Shown: one piece after another, positions 7,759 through 16,626 of the stretch
Layout of the letters: the number at the start of each line of letters is the position of its first letter
Position numbering within the stretch: the stretch's first letter is position 1
Assembly (NCBI GenBank): GCA_020635815.1
Contig: JACJZB010000001.1
Coordinates: 248,001 to 312,000 of the forward strand
Length of the DNA: 64,000 bases
Direction: 5' to 3'
Origin: Flavobacteriales bacterium
GTDB lineage: Bacteria > Bacteroidota > Bacteroidia > Flavobacteriales_E > Vicingaceae
The notes under the pieces: model-generated
Seen by the model: the letters and a program-made list of their open reading frames with translations, nothing else
Database searches by the model: none
What the model was told of the DNA's origin: nothing
Made by a program: the position numbers and the translations under genes

Positions 7759-9042
7759 TTACTTCGCTAAAGCCATTGCTTTATTAATAGCTGCAACTAT
7801 TTTATTCATATCCTCATTACTTAAAACTGAGCATAAAAACCAAGCTTCAAATTGAGATGGTGGAATGTAAACTCCATTCTCAATTAATCCCCAGAAAAAC
7901 TTAGTGAATTTATCTGTGTCACACTCTTGTGCTTCAGTAAAATTAGTAATCTTTTTTGCAGAGAAAAATGGATTTATCATCGACCCAAAACGATTTACAG
8001 TTAAGTCAATTCCATTTGTTTCGGCAGCAGCCAATAAAGCTTTTTCAATTGTTTCTGCTTGAGCATTAAATTTATCGTAAGGATTTTGAGCTTTTAATTC
8101 TGATAAAGTAGAAATTCCTGCTGCCATTGCTACAGGGTTTCCAGATAATGTTCCAGCTTGGTACATTGGTCCAAGTGGAGAAACCATATTCATAATTTCA
8201 TTTCTTGCACCGTAAGCTCCAACAGGGAAACCTCCACCAACAACTTTACCTAAACAAGTAATATCAGCTTCAATACCTAATAATTCTTGTGCTCCTCCAA
8301 ATTTAGAACGGAAACCAGTCATTACTTCATCAACAACTAATAGTATTCCTGCTTGTTTGGTTATCTCTCTTAGTTCTTTAATAAACTCATCAGAAGGGAT
8401 AACAACACCCATATTACCAGCAATTGGTTCAATAAAAACTGCGGCAATATCATCACATTCGGCAATGTGTTTTTTAACCGAATCAATATTGTTGTACTCG
8501 GCAATTAAGGTGTTTTTTACAGCGTCATTAGGGACTCCTGCACTACCCGGAATGCTTAGTGTTGCTAAACCAGAACCCGCAGCAACTAATAAGGCATCAG
8601 AATGTCCGTGATAACAACCAGCGAATTTTACAATGTGATTTTTACCTGTGTAAGCTCTTGCCAAACGAATAGCACTTAAAATGGCTTCAGTACCTGAGTT
8701 TACAAATCTTACTTTGTCCATTCCTGGAAAAGCATTGCAAACCATTTCAGCTAAAATAATTTCGTTTTCGGTACTTGCACCAAAGGTAAAACCCTTTTCT
8801 ACTTGATGTTGAACAGCTTTTAGTACGCTTTCATTTCCATGTCCGATAATCATTGGTCCATAAGAAAGTACCAAATCGATGTATTCGTTTCCATCAACAT
8901 CGTAAATTTTTGAGCCTTTAGCTCTTTCCATAAATAAAGGGTTTCCTCCAACTGAGTTAAAGGCTCTTACTGGAGAGTTTACTGCTCCAACTAAGTGTTT
9001 TTGCCCTTCTTTATATAATTCTTTCGATTTTGTATTCATCAT
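7759..9042 (-). CDS. hemL: Glutamate-1-semialdehyde 2,1-aminomutase
   Basis: The protein (427 residues) is a class III PLP aminotransferase of the GSA-aminomutase type. It opens with LYKEGQKHLVGAVNSPVRAF and has RFVNSGTEAILSAIRLAR near residue 113. The PLP-lysine segment CLGKVVGGGFPVGAYGAR lies near residue 264. It makes 5-aminolevulinate from glutamate-1-semialdehyde, the C5 route. HemB, which uses this product, is encoded just upstream on the same strand. Two adjacent ATGs (9042 and 9039) are possible starts. Confidence 0.96.
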   Translation of the reverse strand: MMNTKSKELYKEGQKHLVGAVNSPVRAFNSVGGNPLFMERAKGSKIYDVDGNEYIDLVLSYGPMIIGHGNESVLKAVQHQVEKGFTFGASTENEIILAEMVCNAFPGMDKVRFVNSGTEAILSAIRLARAYTGKNHIVKFAGCYHGHSDALLVAAGSGLATLSIPGSAGVPNDAVKNTLIAEYNNIDSVKKHIAECDDIAAVFIEPIAGNMGVVIPSDEFIKELREITKQAGILLVVDEVMTGFRSKFGGAQELLGIEADITCLGKVVGGGFPVGAYGARNEIMNMVSPLGPMYQAGTLSGNPVAMAAGISTLSELKAQNPYDKFNAQAETIEKALLAAAETNGIDLTVNRFGSMINPFFSAKKITNFTEAQECDTDKFTKFFWGLIENGVYIPPSQFEAWFLCSVLSNEDMNKIVAAINKAMALAK

Positions 9043-9066
9043 ATATTTTTTGTCGTCATTCCATTT

Positions 9067-9090
9067 GTCATCCTGAGCTTGTCGAAGGAT
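9067..9090. repeat. Dispersed repeat motif, family B half (TCCTGAGCTTGTCGAAGGA)
   Basis: This half-palindrome matches motifs at 31578-31599 (opposite orientation) and 34299-34324 (TCATACTGAGCTTGTCGAAG). It lies in the 154-bp hemL-hemB spacer, in which I see no gene. Confidence 0.65.
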
Positions 9091-9196
9091 TGACCCGGAA
9101 TCTGTTTATTGTTAACTTACACACCCCTGATTTTGTTATTCTGCTGAAGCAGAAACAAAATCTGCCCCTAAATTCGACTTCGCTCAGCAGAGAGTC

Positions 9197-10198
9197 TCAA
9201 GAGGGCATTTTCTCCTCCCCTTTGGGGAGGCTGGGAGGGGCTAATAGTTTTGCCGCTTCCTTCGCGTGATATGTAATAATAATATCAGCCCCAGCTCTCT
9301 TTATAGAAAGTAGAGTTTCCATCATTACTTTTTGTTCATCTATCCATCCGTTTTTACCAGCGGCTTTAATCATAGAGTATTCTCCACTTACATTGTAAGC
9401 TGCAATCGGTAAATCGAAATTGTTTTTTAAATCTCTAATGATGTCTAGGTAAGATAAAGCCGGTTTTACCATTAAAATCTCAGCTCCTTCATCTATATCA
9501 GCTTGGGCTTCTTTTAAAGCTTCGTTTCTGTTTGCAGGATCCATTTGGTAAGTTCTTCTATCTCCAAAGCTTGGAGCAGAATCTGCAGCATCTCTAAATG
9601 GCCCGTAATAAGAAGAACAATATTTTACAGAATATCCCATAATTGGAATGTGTTGAAACCCATTTTTATCCAATTCAGCTCTAATTTCTCTTACTGCAAA
9701 ATCCATCATGCCAGATGGAGCAACCATATCAACACCAGCTTTAGCTTGAGCCAACACTTGTTTTCTAAGGTTTACTAATGTTAAATCATTATCCACATCA
9801 CGCTCACATAAAACCCCGCAATGTCCGTGGTCGGTATATTCGCAAAAACATACATCTGCAATTACTTGTAAACTAGGGTAGTTGGTTTTAATGTAACGAA
9901 TAGCTTTTTGAATAATACCTTCATCATTCCAACTTTCACTTCCTTCTGCATCTTTGTGTAAAGGAATTCCAAAAAGAATAACGGATTGAATCCCTAATGC
10001 AACAACTTCATCCAATTCTTCACTAATTCTATCTAAAGAATAACGATAAATGCCAGGCATTGAAGCAATTTCTTTTTTGATATTCTCTGCTTCTTCGATG
10101 AATAAAGGATAAATAAAATTGGAAATTTCAAGTTTAGTTTCTCTAACTTTTGCTCTAATTTCTTCAGTTTTTCTATTGTCTCTTAATCGTTCTGCCAT
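9197..10198 (-). CDS. hemB: Delta-aminolevulinic acid dehydratase with repeat-derived C-terminus
   Basis: This 333-residue porphobilinogen synthase has the zinc-binding cysteine segment ADVCFCEYTDHGHCG near residue 118. Schiff-base lysine segments APSGMMDF, ILMVKPALSYLD and AYNVSGEYSMIKAA are also present. It condenses two 5-aminolevulinate molecules. The usual C-terminus ends around AKEAAKLL. Here the frame continues through a family A palindrome (9211-9242), adding APPSLPKGEEKMPS before the stop. The core enzyme looks intact, so function is probably kept. The gene is first in the haem cluster. Confidence 0.95.
   Translation of the reverse strand: MAERLRDNRKTEEIRAKVRETKLEISNFIYPLFIEEAENIKKEIASMPGIYRYSLDRISEELDEVVALGIQSVILFGIPLHKDAEGSESWNDEGIIQKAIRYIKTNYPSLQVIADVCFCEYTDHGHCGVLCERDVDNDLTLVNLRKQVLAQAKAGVDMVAPSGMMDFAVREIRAELDKNGFQHIPIMGYSVKYCSSYYGPFRDAADSAPSFGDRRTYQMDPANRNEALKEAQADIDEGAEILMVKPALSYLDIIRDLKNNFDLPIAAYNVSGEYSMIKAAGKNGWIDEQKVMMETLLSIKRAGADIIITYHAKEAAKLLAPPSLPKGEEKMPS
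9211..9242. repeat. REP-like palindrome, family A, inside the 3' end of hemB
   Basis: The core CTCCTCCCCTTTGGGGAGG is followed by CTGGGAGGGGCT. It is read through in frame and encodes most of the last 14 residues of HemB. Confidence 0.85.
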
Positions 10199-10291
10199 GT
10201 TTACATTTTAAGAGTGCAAATATAAGCTTGTAAACTGAAGTGAGAAGGGATTTTTGTCATATTTATTCAACATAAAGCAGTAATTTTGAGA

Positions 10292-11200
10292 ATGATGAAA
10301 AAGCCTAAAATAGTAATAGCAGGAGGGAGTGGGTTCTTTGGAGCTTATTTGGTTAATTATTACAAACAAACAAAAAATGTAATTGTTTTAACAAGAGGAG
10401 CTTCCGAAATTAAAGAGGGTGTTGAGTATGTGAGTTGGGATGGTAAATCAGTAAGTGGGTGGAAAGAATGTTTGAATGAAGCTGAGGCGTTGATTAATTT
10501 ATCAGGAAAATCGATTAATTGTAGATTTACGGATGAAAATAAAAAATTATTAATAGCCTCTCGAACCGTATCAACTAAGGTGTTGGCTGAAGCAATTTCT
10601 TCGCTAGAAAATCCGCCAAAAATATGGTTAAATGCTAGTGCAGGAGCAATGTATCAACCACAAACACAACCAAACACAGAAAACGAAACTGAATTTTCCA
10701 TTGGTTTTTTAAGTAAAATGGCTTTGACTTGGGAAGAAGCTTTTTATAAAGAAGAATTGCCTAAGACCAAAAGAGCTGCAATTCGAATTTCTTTAATCTT
10801 GGGAAAAGATGGGGGAGTATTTCCTGTATTAAAAAAAATAACTTCGCTTTATTTGGGTGGTTCAGCTGGGTCTGGTAAGCAAATGATGTCGTGGATACAC
10901 ATTGAAGATGCAGCAAGAGCAATTGATTTTATTATTGAAAAGAATATTGAAGGCCCAGTTAATTTCTCGTCTAATAGCCCTGTTTCTAACAAGGTTTTTA
11001 TGAAGTCGTTAAGAAAAGTTTTAGGTGTTTCTTTAGGAATTCCTGCTCCAGCTTTTGGCATCAAGTTTTTTAGTCGGTTTATTGGAGCAGAACCATCATT
11101 ATTGCTAGATAGCGTAAATTTTATTCCTGAAAAATTAATTGAGGAAGGGTTTAAATTTAAGTTTACCGATATTAACAATGCTCTGGAGGATTTGAAGTAA
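10292..11200 (+). CDS. TIGR01777 family NAD-dependent epimerase-like protein
   Basis: This is a short-chain/extended NAD(P)-binding protein of about 302 residues, with the Rossmann motif IVIAGGSGFFGAYLV at the N-terminus. Internal landmarks are LINLSGKSINCRFT and a C-terminal MSWIHIEDAARAIDF with the DUF1731-like tail. That combination identifies the YfcH/SulA-like epimerase family, whose substrate is unknown. The start is taken at the first of two consecutive ATGs; a TTG two codons earlier is less likely. Its stop codon overlaps the next start (TAATG), so the DCC protein gene downstream is translationally coupled. Confidence 0.9.
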   Translation: MMKKPKIVIAGGSGFFGAYLVNYYKQTKNVIVLTRGASEIKEGVEYVSWDGKSVSGWKECLNEAEALINLSGKSINCRFTDENKKLLIASRTVSTKVLAEAISSLENPPKIWLNASAGAMYQPQTQPNTENETEFSIGFLSKMALTWEEAFYKEELPKTKRAAIRISLILGKDGGVFPVLKKITSLYLGGSAGSGKQMMSWIHIEDAARAIDFIIEKNIEGPVNFSSNSPVSNKVFMKSLRKVLGVSLGIPAPAFGIKFFSRFIGAEPSLLLDSVNFIPEKLIEEGFKFKFTDINNALEDLK

Positions 11201-11595
11201 TGCAAACCGATAAACATATTATACTTTTTGATGGAGAGTGCAATTTTTGCAGTTTTTGGGTAAAATATGTAATCAAACGAGATAAAAAAGATGCCTTTCG
11301 TTTTACTTCATTACAATCTGAGAAAGGGAAAGAATTATTACAACAATATAACTTACAAGCAGATTTAAGTACGGTAGTGCTAATTAAAAATCAAACTGCT
11401 AAAACAAAATCTTCAGCAGCTTTACATATTTTAAAAGATTTGGGAGGGTTTTATAGTTTAGGAATAGTTTTAATTGTTATTCCTAAATTTATTCGAGATT
11501 GGGTTTACGATGTAATTGCAAAAAATCGTAAAAAGTTGTTAAAGAATGAATCTTGTATATTTCCTTCCGATCAAATAAAAAAGAAGTTTATTTAA
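11200..11595 (+). CDS. DUF393 (DCC family) thiol-oxidoreductase-like protein
   Basis: The 131-residue protein starts with HIILFDGECNFCSFWVKYVI. It thus carries the D-x2-C-x2-C motif (DGECNFC) that names the DCC family, with a conserved RFTSLQSEKGKELL segment after it. Members are predicted thioredoxin-fold proteins of unproven function. The start codon overlaps the preceding stop by one base. Confidence 0.88.
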   Translation: MQTDKHIILFDGECNFCSFWVKYVIKRDKKDAFRFTSLQSEKGKELLQQYNLQADLSTVVLIKNQTAKTKSSAALHILKDLGGFYSLGIVLIVIPKFIRDWVYDVIAKNRKKLLKNESCIFPSDQIKKKFI

Positions 11596-11610
11596 ACTTA
11601 ATTTAGCTTT

Positions 11611-12159
11611 GTGTACGCAATAATTGACATAGAAACATCTGGAGGCAATCATAAAAATGGTAAAATTACTGAGGTAGCCATTTATAAGCATGATGGGGAA
11701 AAGATTGTTGAAGAATATACTACGCTTATAAATCCTCAAACTAAAATTGATTGGTACGTTAAGAAATTAACTGGAATTACTGACGAAATGGTTGCTGATT
11801 CTCCAAAGTTTTATGAAGTGGCTAAAAATATTGTTGATATAACTAGAGACTGTATTTTTATTGCACACAATGTTGATTTTGATTACGGCTTTATTAGAGC
11901 TGAGTTTAAAAAATTAGGATACGATTATAGAAGAAAAAAGCTTTGCACAGTAAAGTTAAGTAGGCAGCTCATCCCAGGAATGCAATCGTATAGCTTAGGA
12001 AAGCTATGTAAAGAATTGGGAATAGGGTTAGAAGATAGGCATAGAGCTGCTGGCGATGCTTTGGCAACAGTTGAATTGTTTGAACTTTTATTAAAACACG
12101 ATATAGGGCAAAAATTAATTCCTAGACCAATTGACCCTAATCAGACAAGTTTGTTTTAG
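11611..12159 (+). CDS. DEDDh 3'-5' exonuclease (DnaQ/PolC-epsilon-like)
   Basis: This 182-residue protein has the three exonuclease motifs: IIDIETSGG (acidic pair at D6, E8), FIAHNVDFDYGFI near residue 87 and HRAAGDALATVELF near residue 150. It resembles the proofreading epsilon subunit of DNA polymerase III or the free-standing exonucleases of that family. No GIY-YIG domain is fused. The start is GTG at 11611, which fits the family consensus M-Y-A-I-I-D-I-E. The 3' end overlaps the convergent T9SS gene by 4 bases. Confidence 0.9.
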   Translation: MYAIIDIETSGGNHKNGKITEVAIYKHDGEKIVEEYTTLINPQTKIDWYVKKLTGITDEMVADSPKFYEVAKNIVDITRDCIFIAHNVDFDYGFIRAEFKKLGYDYRRKKLCTVKLSRQLIPGMQSYSLGKLCKELGIGLEDRHRAAGDALATVELFELLLKHDIGQKLIPRPIDPNQTSLF

Positions 12160-13598
12160 TTAACAATTAGTTTTTTGCTAGAGCTTTCCCCTTTAGAGTT
12201 AGTTACTTTTAAAAAATATATTCCTTGGTTGATATCTATAGTTAACTGATTGTTCATCAATTTCGATTGATAAACAATTTTTCCTTGAAGGGTTATTATT
12301 TCTACTTTTTCTAAGTCTTTTCCTTCAATTATAATAATATTGTTTTTTTGTACAGGATTTGGGTAGATTTTAATCTCAGGAATTGATTTGTTTACTTCGA
12401 TTGATGTTGTAATGTCATCCCATAAAATCCCTTCAGGAACGCCATTAATTACTGACCCTTGGATATTAATATCAACATAATTTTCAAATGCTGAATATCC
12501 TCCAGAAAAAATTCCATATTTTGTATTTATAGATATACCACTCCCAAAATCATAATAACCTTGAATCCAACAATCACTAGTATCTAGAAAAAAAGAAACG
12601 GAAGAAAAATTTCGTGTTGTTATTCCATTATTTACATTTATAGTACTACTTTCAGAAAATTCTCCACTTAAATTAGAAAATAAATTATGTTGAAACTCTA
12701 ATTCATTTTGTTTATAAACTTTTCCTACACCATCAAATAAAGCTGTCATTTTAGATTTATGATATGAATAGGTTAAGTTATTAGTTTGTCCATTAGTATA
12801 TGTTCTATAAACAGAATAAATGACAGAATCAGGGGAAGAAAATACATCTATAATAGAATCTTTAAAGTAATATGTCGAATCAAACTCAGGTATAGGCTTA
12901 TCTTCATAGTGTCTCCAAATAATTATATCCTCTGTGTTTAAATGAAAATAATCTTGTAATGTTGGTTGTTCATATCCTACAGATTCAGAATCGTTTTTGT
13001 ACCCAATTAAAGGTGTAGATATTTCATATATGCTATTTAACGGCTGATAAGTCAAAAATCCTCTTGTTTTAGAAAGCTTTATTAATTGATTAGCCCCTGA
13101 ATTAACCCCGTTTGCACTAAAAAATTTTACAGAATCTAAAGAATTGTTCAATAAGGTGTCAATTTTTATAGAGTCGCAAGAAATAGAAATAGAAGCTGCT
13201 GTTCCCCAGTTTCCTAATGTTTGACTTGTCCAAGAGTCTCCTGGCATTGCAAAAGGTAAAAATTTACAATTTACTTTTTCTTCTCCGTAATGGTTTGAGT
13301 GGAAAAAAATTAATGAGTCGTTTATAAAAAAAATAGAATCAGGTTGTGTTAGATTTTTATGGTTTCTATATATTTCTTGAGATTGAATCAATTCAGGCCT
13401 ACATTTTGTAAATTGATCTGAAAAAACAGAGAAATAATAAATAGTTGTATCGGTTTTTTGAAAAATGCTATCTGAAAAGATAGAAGAAATATTTGATTCT
13501 CCAAAATAACTCGTTTGTCCCAACGGAAAAGGAAACCAATCTTGAGCAGAAAGAGAAACAGTAAAAAAAACGAAGAGAGAAAGTAGAGTTGTTTTCAT
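12156..13598 (-). CDS. T9SS-sorted secreted protein, N-terminal region unknown
   Basis: The 480-residue protein has a signal peptide (MKTTLLSLFVFFTVSLSAQD, cleavage near residue 18-19) and a C-terminal type A T9SS sorting domain of about 75 residues. That domain begins IPEIKIYPNPVQKNNIIIIE and ends GIYFLKVTNSKGESSSKKLI. The body is rich in aromatic residues, Ser, Asn and Asp, with no domain I recognise. It is expected to be exported across the outer membrane and attached or released. It appears to be transcribed alone. Confidence 0.85.
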   Translation of the reverse strand: MKTTLLSLFVFFTVSLSAQDWFPFPLGQTSYFGESNISSIFSDSIFQKTDTTIYYFSVFSDQFTKCRPELIQSQEIYRNHKNLTQPDSIFFINDSLIFFHSNHYGEEKVNCKFLPFAMPGDSWTSQTLGNWGTAASISISCDSIKIDTLLNNSLDSVKFFSANGVNSGANQLIKLSKTRGFLTYQPLNSIYEISTPLIGYKNDSESVGYEQPTLQDYFHLNTEDIIIWRHYEDKPIPEFDSTYYFKDSIIDVFSSPDSVIYSVYRTYTNGQTNNLTYSYHKSKMTALFDGVGKVYKQNELEFQHNLFSNLSGEFSESSTINVNNGITTRNFSSVSFFLDTSDCWIQGYYDFGSGISINTKYGIFSGGYSAFENYVDINIQGSVINGVPEGILWDDITTSIEVNKSIPEIKIYPNPVQKNNIIIIEGKDLEKVEIITLQGKIVYQSKLMNNQLTIDINQGIYFLKVTNSKGESSSKKLIVN

Positions 13599-13705
13599 AA
13601 GCTTACTATTTGATACTACTAAGGTAAATCAAATAGTAAATAAAAACTAGAATGTGCACATTTATTTAGTAAGCGGTCACTTTTTGGGTTGTTTTGTGCA
13701 AATTT

Positions 13706-14977
13706 TTAATCTTTCATTACCATTCGAACGGTATTTCTACTTTTTTGTTCTACAATTATGGTTTTGTTTGCTGTTACCCTGTCTATTGTTTTTTGGTCGT
13801 AATGGCGAATGGTTACCAATTCTAAATTTTCATTAAATAAAACTTTATAGTTACTTTTTAATTCTTCAATTAGTGTAGGAATTTTCATGTTGTCGTTATC
13901 AGCAACAATAGAAAAACTAATTGCAGAATTTTGCATTAAATTAATTTTAACATTGTGCTTGGCAAATAATCCAAAAATATGGCTTAAATGGTCTTCCATT
14001 ATAAACGAATAATCTTTTGCTCCAATAGAAATTAACACCTGATTCATTTTAAAAATAAATGAAGGTATTTGAGCATCTTTTGCTGTGTTTTGGTCAATTA
14101 TACTTCCTTCTTCTGTTGGATTAACAAATGATTTGACATACAAAGGAATGTTTTTGTTTTGTAAAGGTTTTATCGTTTTTGGATGGATTACCGTTGCTCC
14201 ATAATACGCTAGCTCAACTGCTTCGTGGTAAGAAATATTCGAAAGTTTTTGTGTGTTGTCAAACCATTTAGGATCGGCATTTAACATGCCAGGCACATCT
14301 TTCCAAATGGTTACGCTTTCTGCATTCATACAATAAGCTAAAATAGCTGCACTAAAATCAGAACCTTCTCTGCCCAATGTAGTGGTAAATAACTCAGAGC
14401 TTGAGCCGATAAAACCTTGTGTAATAACTATAGATTGTTTTTCATTATCAAATAAAGGAATTAATTTTTTTGTAGTACAATTTTCAGTTAATTCCCAATC
14501 TATTCTTGCATCTCGGTATGTGTTATCTGTTTGAATTAAATCGCGAGCATCAATCCAATTCGTAATAATATTTTCTGAATTTAAATAAGCACTTACTATT
14601 TTAGTTGAAAGTAATTCGCCAACAGATACAATTTGATCGTACACATAATTAAAATCACGCGTTGGAGCATCTTCAATTTCCCATTCAATTTCTACAAAAG
14701 TATTATGGATGTCTTCAAAAATTTTATGGTTTTTATCAGTAAAAAGTTCATTCATTATTTCAAAATGAAATTCTTTTGATTCGTTTAATAATTCAAAACA
14801 TTTTCCATCTTGAGCCATGTATGACTCTACTACTTTTTCAAGAGCGTTTGTTGTTTTTCCCATAGCTGAGATTACAACAATTAGATTATCGTTAAAAAGC
14901 TGAATTACTTTTGCTACATTTCTAACTGCATCGGCATTTTTTACTGATGCACCACCAAACTTGAATATTTTAATCAT
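13706..14977 (-). CDS. Aspartate kinase (monofunctional)
   Basis: The 423-residue protein starts MIKIFKFGGASVKNADAVRN, the lysC/thrA kinase signature. VVISAMGKTTNALEKV follows near residue 34 and FTTLGREGSDFSAAI near residue 197. A C-terminal ACT-type regulatory region begins around VLISIGAKDYSFIMEDHLSH. There is no fused homoserine dehydrogenase. It phosphorylates aspartate for lysine, threonine and methionine synthesis. The isoform and its feedback inhibitor cannot be told from sequence alone. No biosynthetic partner genes are adjacent. Confidence 0.93.
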   Translation of the reverse strand: MIKIFKFGGASVKNADAVRNVAKVIQLFNDNLIVVISAMGKTTNALEKVVESYMAQDGKCFELLNESKEFHFEIMNELFTDKNHKIFEDIHNTFVEIEWEIEDAPTRDFNYVYDQIVSVGELLSTKIVSAYLNSENIITNWIDARDLIQTDNTYRDARIDWELTENCTTKKLIPLFDNEKQSIVITQGFIGSSSELFTTTLGREGSDFSAAILAYCMNAESVTIWKDVPGMLNADPKWFDNTQKLSNISYHEAVELAYYGATVIHPKTIKPLQNKNIPLYVKSFVNPTEEGSIIDQNTAKDAQIPSFIFKMNQVLISIGAKDYSFIMEDHLSHIFGLFAKHNVKINLMQNSAISFSIVADNDNMKIPTLIEELKSNYKVLFNENLELVTIRHYDQKTIDRVTANKTIIVEQKSRNTVRMVMKD

Positions 14978-15043
14978 AAGGCTGTAAAGTTAGTTTATAA
15001 GTTTATTAGTCTATAAGGTTAGAAACAAAAGTTTAAAGGAATT

Positions 15044-15085
15044 TAACTGATAACTGATAACTGATAACTGATAACTGATAACTGG
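15044..15085. repeat. Tandem heptanucleotide repeat (TAACTGA)n
   Basis: Five perfect copies of TAACTGA are followed by a sixth with one change (TAACTGG), in the gap between aspartate kinase and the GNAT gene. It lies 3 bases beyond the 3' end of the GNAT gene on the minus strand. It is noncoding and could be length-variable. Confidence 0.9.
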
Positions 15086-15088
15086 CAA

Positions 15089-15538
15089 CTAAAAGCGTAG
15101 CTTTCCATTAATCCATTCTCCGTCCAATTCAGCATTAAATTTTTTATAAAAATTAATTGCAGGCTCATTCCAATCTAAAACTTGCCAAGTCATTAATTTA
15201 GCGTTCATAGCTTTAGCTGCTTTAATGGTTTCTTCAAACAATACTTTACCAACTTTTTGTCCTCTATATTCTTCTTTCACTACAATATCCTCCAAATAAA
15301 GACATCTTCCTTTCCATGTGGAATAACGAATGTAATAGAATGACATTCCTAAAATACCATTCTCATTTTCAGCTAAAATTATCCAATAGAGTGGATTTTC
15401 ACCAAATCCATCTTTTTCAAGTTCTTCAAGTGTAATGGTAACCTCATGGCTAGCTTTTTCATAAACAGCCAATTCGGTTACCAAGGCTAATACTTCAGGT
15501 AAATCTTCTTTTGTAGCTTTTCGTATCGTAAAATCCAT
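15089..15538 (-). CDS. GNAT family N-acetyltransferase
   Basis: This 149-residue acetyltransferase has the acetyl-CoA-binding motif A VVKEEYRGQKVGKVLFEETI near residue 86. It ends with the motif B-like LDWNEPAINFYKKFNA. The layout (IRKATKEDLPEVLALVTELA at the start, YLEDIVVKEEYRG in the middle) matches the diamine/small-molecule acetyltransferase subgroup. The substrate cannot be assigned. It is transcribed divergently from fbp. Confidence 0.9.
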   Translation of the reverse strand: MDFTIRKATKEDLPEVLALVTELAVYEKASHEVTITLEELEKDGFGENPLYWIILAENENGILGMSFYYIRYSTWKGRCLYLEDIVVKEEYRGQKVGKVLFEETIKAAKAMNAKLMTWQVLDWNEPAINFYKKFNAELDGEWINGKLRF

Positions 15539-15621
15539 TCAACAAAAGTAATTTAAAACTTATTAAATAGCCTAAGCAATTCATCATAAATTCATTACTT
15601 TGCAAAATCAAAAAAAGAACC

Positions 15622-16626
15622 ATGAGGAATATAATTACACTAAACGAATTTATACTTGATAAACAAGAAGATTTTCAATATGCATCAGGCGATTTAACGC
15701 GCTTGTTAAATGACATAGGAATTGCAGCTAAAATTATAAATAGTGAAGTTAGAAAAGCTGGATTAGTTGATATATTAGGAAAAGCGGGTTCTGATAATAT
15801 TCAAGGAGAAGAGCAACAGAAATTGGATGTTTATGCTGATAATCAGATGATTAATGCTTTTAAGCACGGAGGGCAAGTTTGTGGAATTGCTTCTGAAGAA
15901 AATGATGATTTTTTAGCGTTTTCTCATGAAACATCTAAAAAAGGAAAATATATTGCCGTTTTTGATCCATTAGATGGTTCTTCAAATATTGATGTAAATG
16001 TTTCCATCGGTACAATTTTTTCTATCTATAGAAGAAAAACTACAGAAGGAGATGTTGTTTTAGAAGATTTTTTACAGAAAGGGATAGAACAAGTAGCGGC
16101 AGGTTATGTTGTTTATGGCCCATCAACAATGTTAGTTTACACTACTGGTAGTGGCGTAAATGGATTTACCTTAGACCCTAGTATAGGTGTTTTTTGTTTA
16201 TCTCATCCAAATATGAAAATGCCAGAAGATGGTAGATTATATTCATTTAATGAGGGGAATTACAACACATTTTCAAAAGGATTACAAAAATATTGTGATT
16301 GGGTAAAAGAAGAGGATGCATCAACAGGAAGACCTTATTCTTGTCGATATATTGCATCCATGGTTGCAGATATACACCGTAATTTAATTAAAGGGGGCGT
16401 ATTTTGCTACCCTGCAACAGCAGGTTCTCCAAACGGAAAATTAAGATTATTGTATGAATGTAATCCTATGGCTTTTATTGTTGAGCAAGCAGGAGGAATT
16501 GCATCAACCGGCTATGAAAGAATAATGGAAATTCAACCAACAGAATTGCACCAAAGAGTGCCAGCATTAATGGGTTCAAAAAATATGGTTGGAAAGGTTT
16601 TAGAGATGATAAATCAATATGACTAA
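15622..16626 (+). CDS. fbp: Fructose-1,6-bisphosphatase, class I
   Basis: The 334-residue enzyme carries the metal-site motif AVFDPLDGSSNIDVN near residue 114 and the substrate loop PATAGSPNGKLRLLYECNPM near residue 267. The sequence IASEEND provides the acidic ligand. It removes the 1-phosphate of fructose-1,6-bisphosphate in gluconeogenesis. A near-consensus box (TTACTTTG, 15594-15601) lies about 20 nt upstream of the ATG. Its end overlaps the next gene by 8 bases. Confidence 0.96.
   Translation: MRNIITLNEFILDKQEDFQYASGDLTRLLNDIGIAAKIINSEVRKAGLVDILGKAGSDNIQGEEQQKLDVYADNQMINAFKHGGQVCGIASEENDDFLAFSHETSKKGKYIAVFDPLDGSSNIDVNVSIGTIFSIYRRKTTEGDVVLEDFLQKGIEQVAAGYVVYGPSTMLVYTTGSGVNGFTLDPSIGVFCLSHPNMKMPEDGRLYSFNEGNYNTFSKGLQKYCDWVKEEDASTGRPYSCRYIASMVADIHRNLIKGGVFCYPATAGSPNGKLRLLYECNPMAFIVEQAGGIASTGYERIMEIQPTELHQRVPALMGSKNMVGKVLEMINQYD

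Noticed and set aside
9030..9269. Plus-strand open frame between hemL and hemB
   Set aside because: It consists of dispersed repeats and antisense hemB sequence.
11604..11611. TAGCTTTG promoter for the DEDDh exonuclease
   Set aside because: The box overlaps the GTG start, so a transcript from it would begin inside the gene; likely chance.
15044..15085. Possible CRISPR repeat
   Set aside because: Units are 7 bp and contiguous, without spacers. No CRISPR array or cas gene was seen anywhere in the window.
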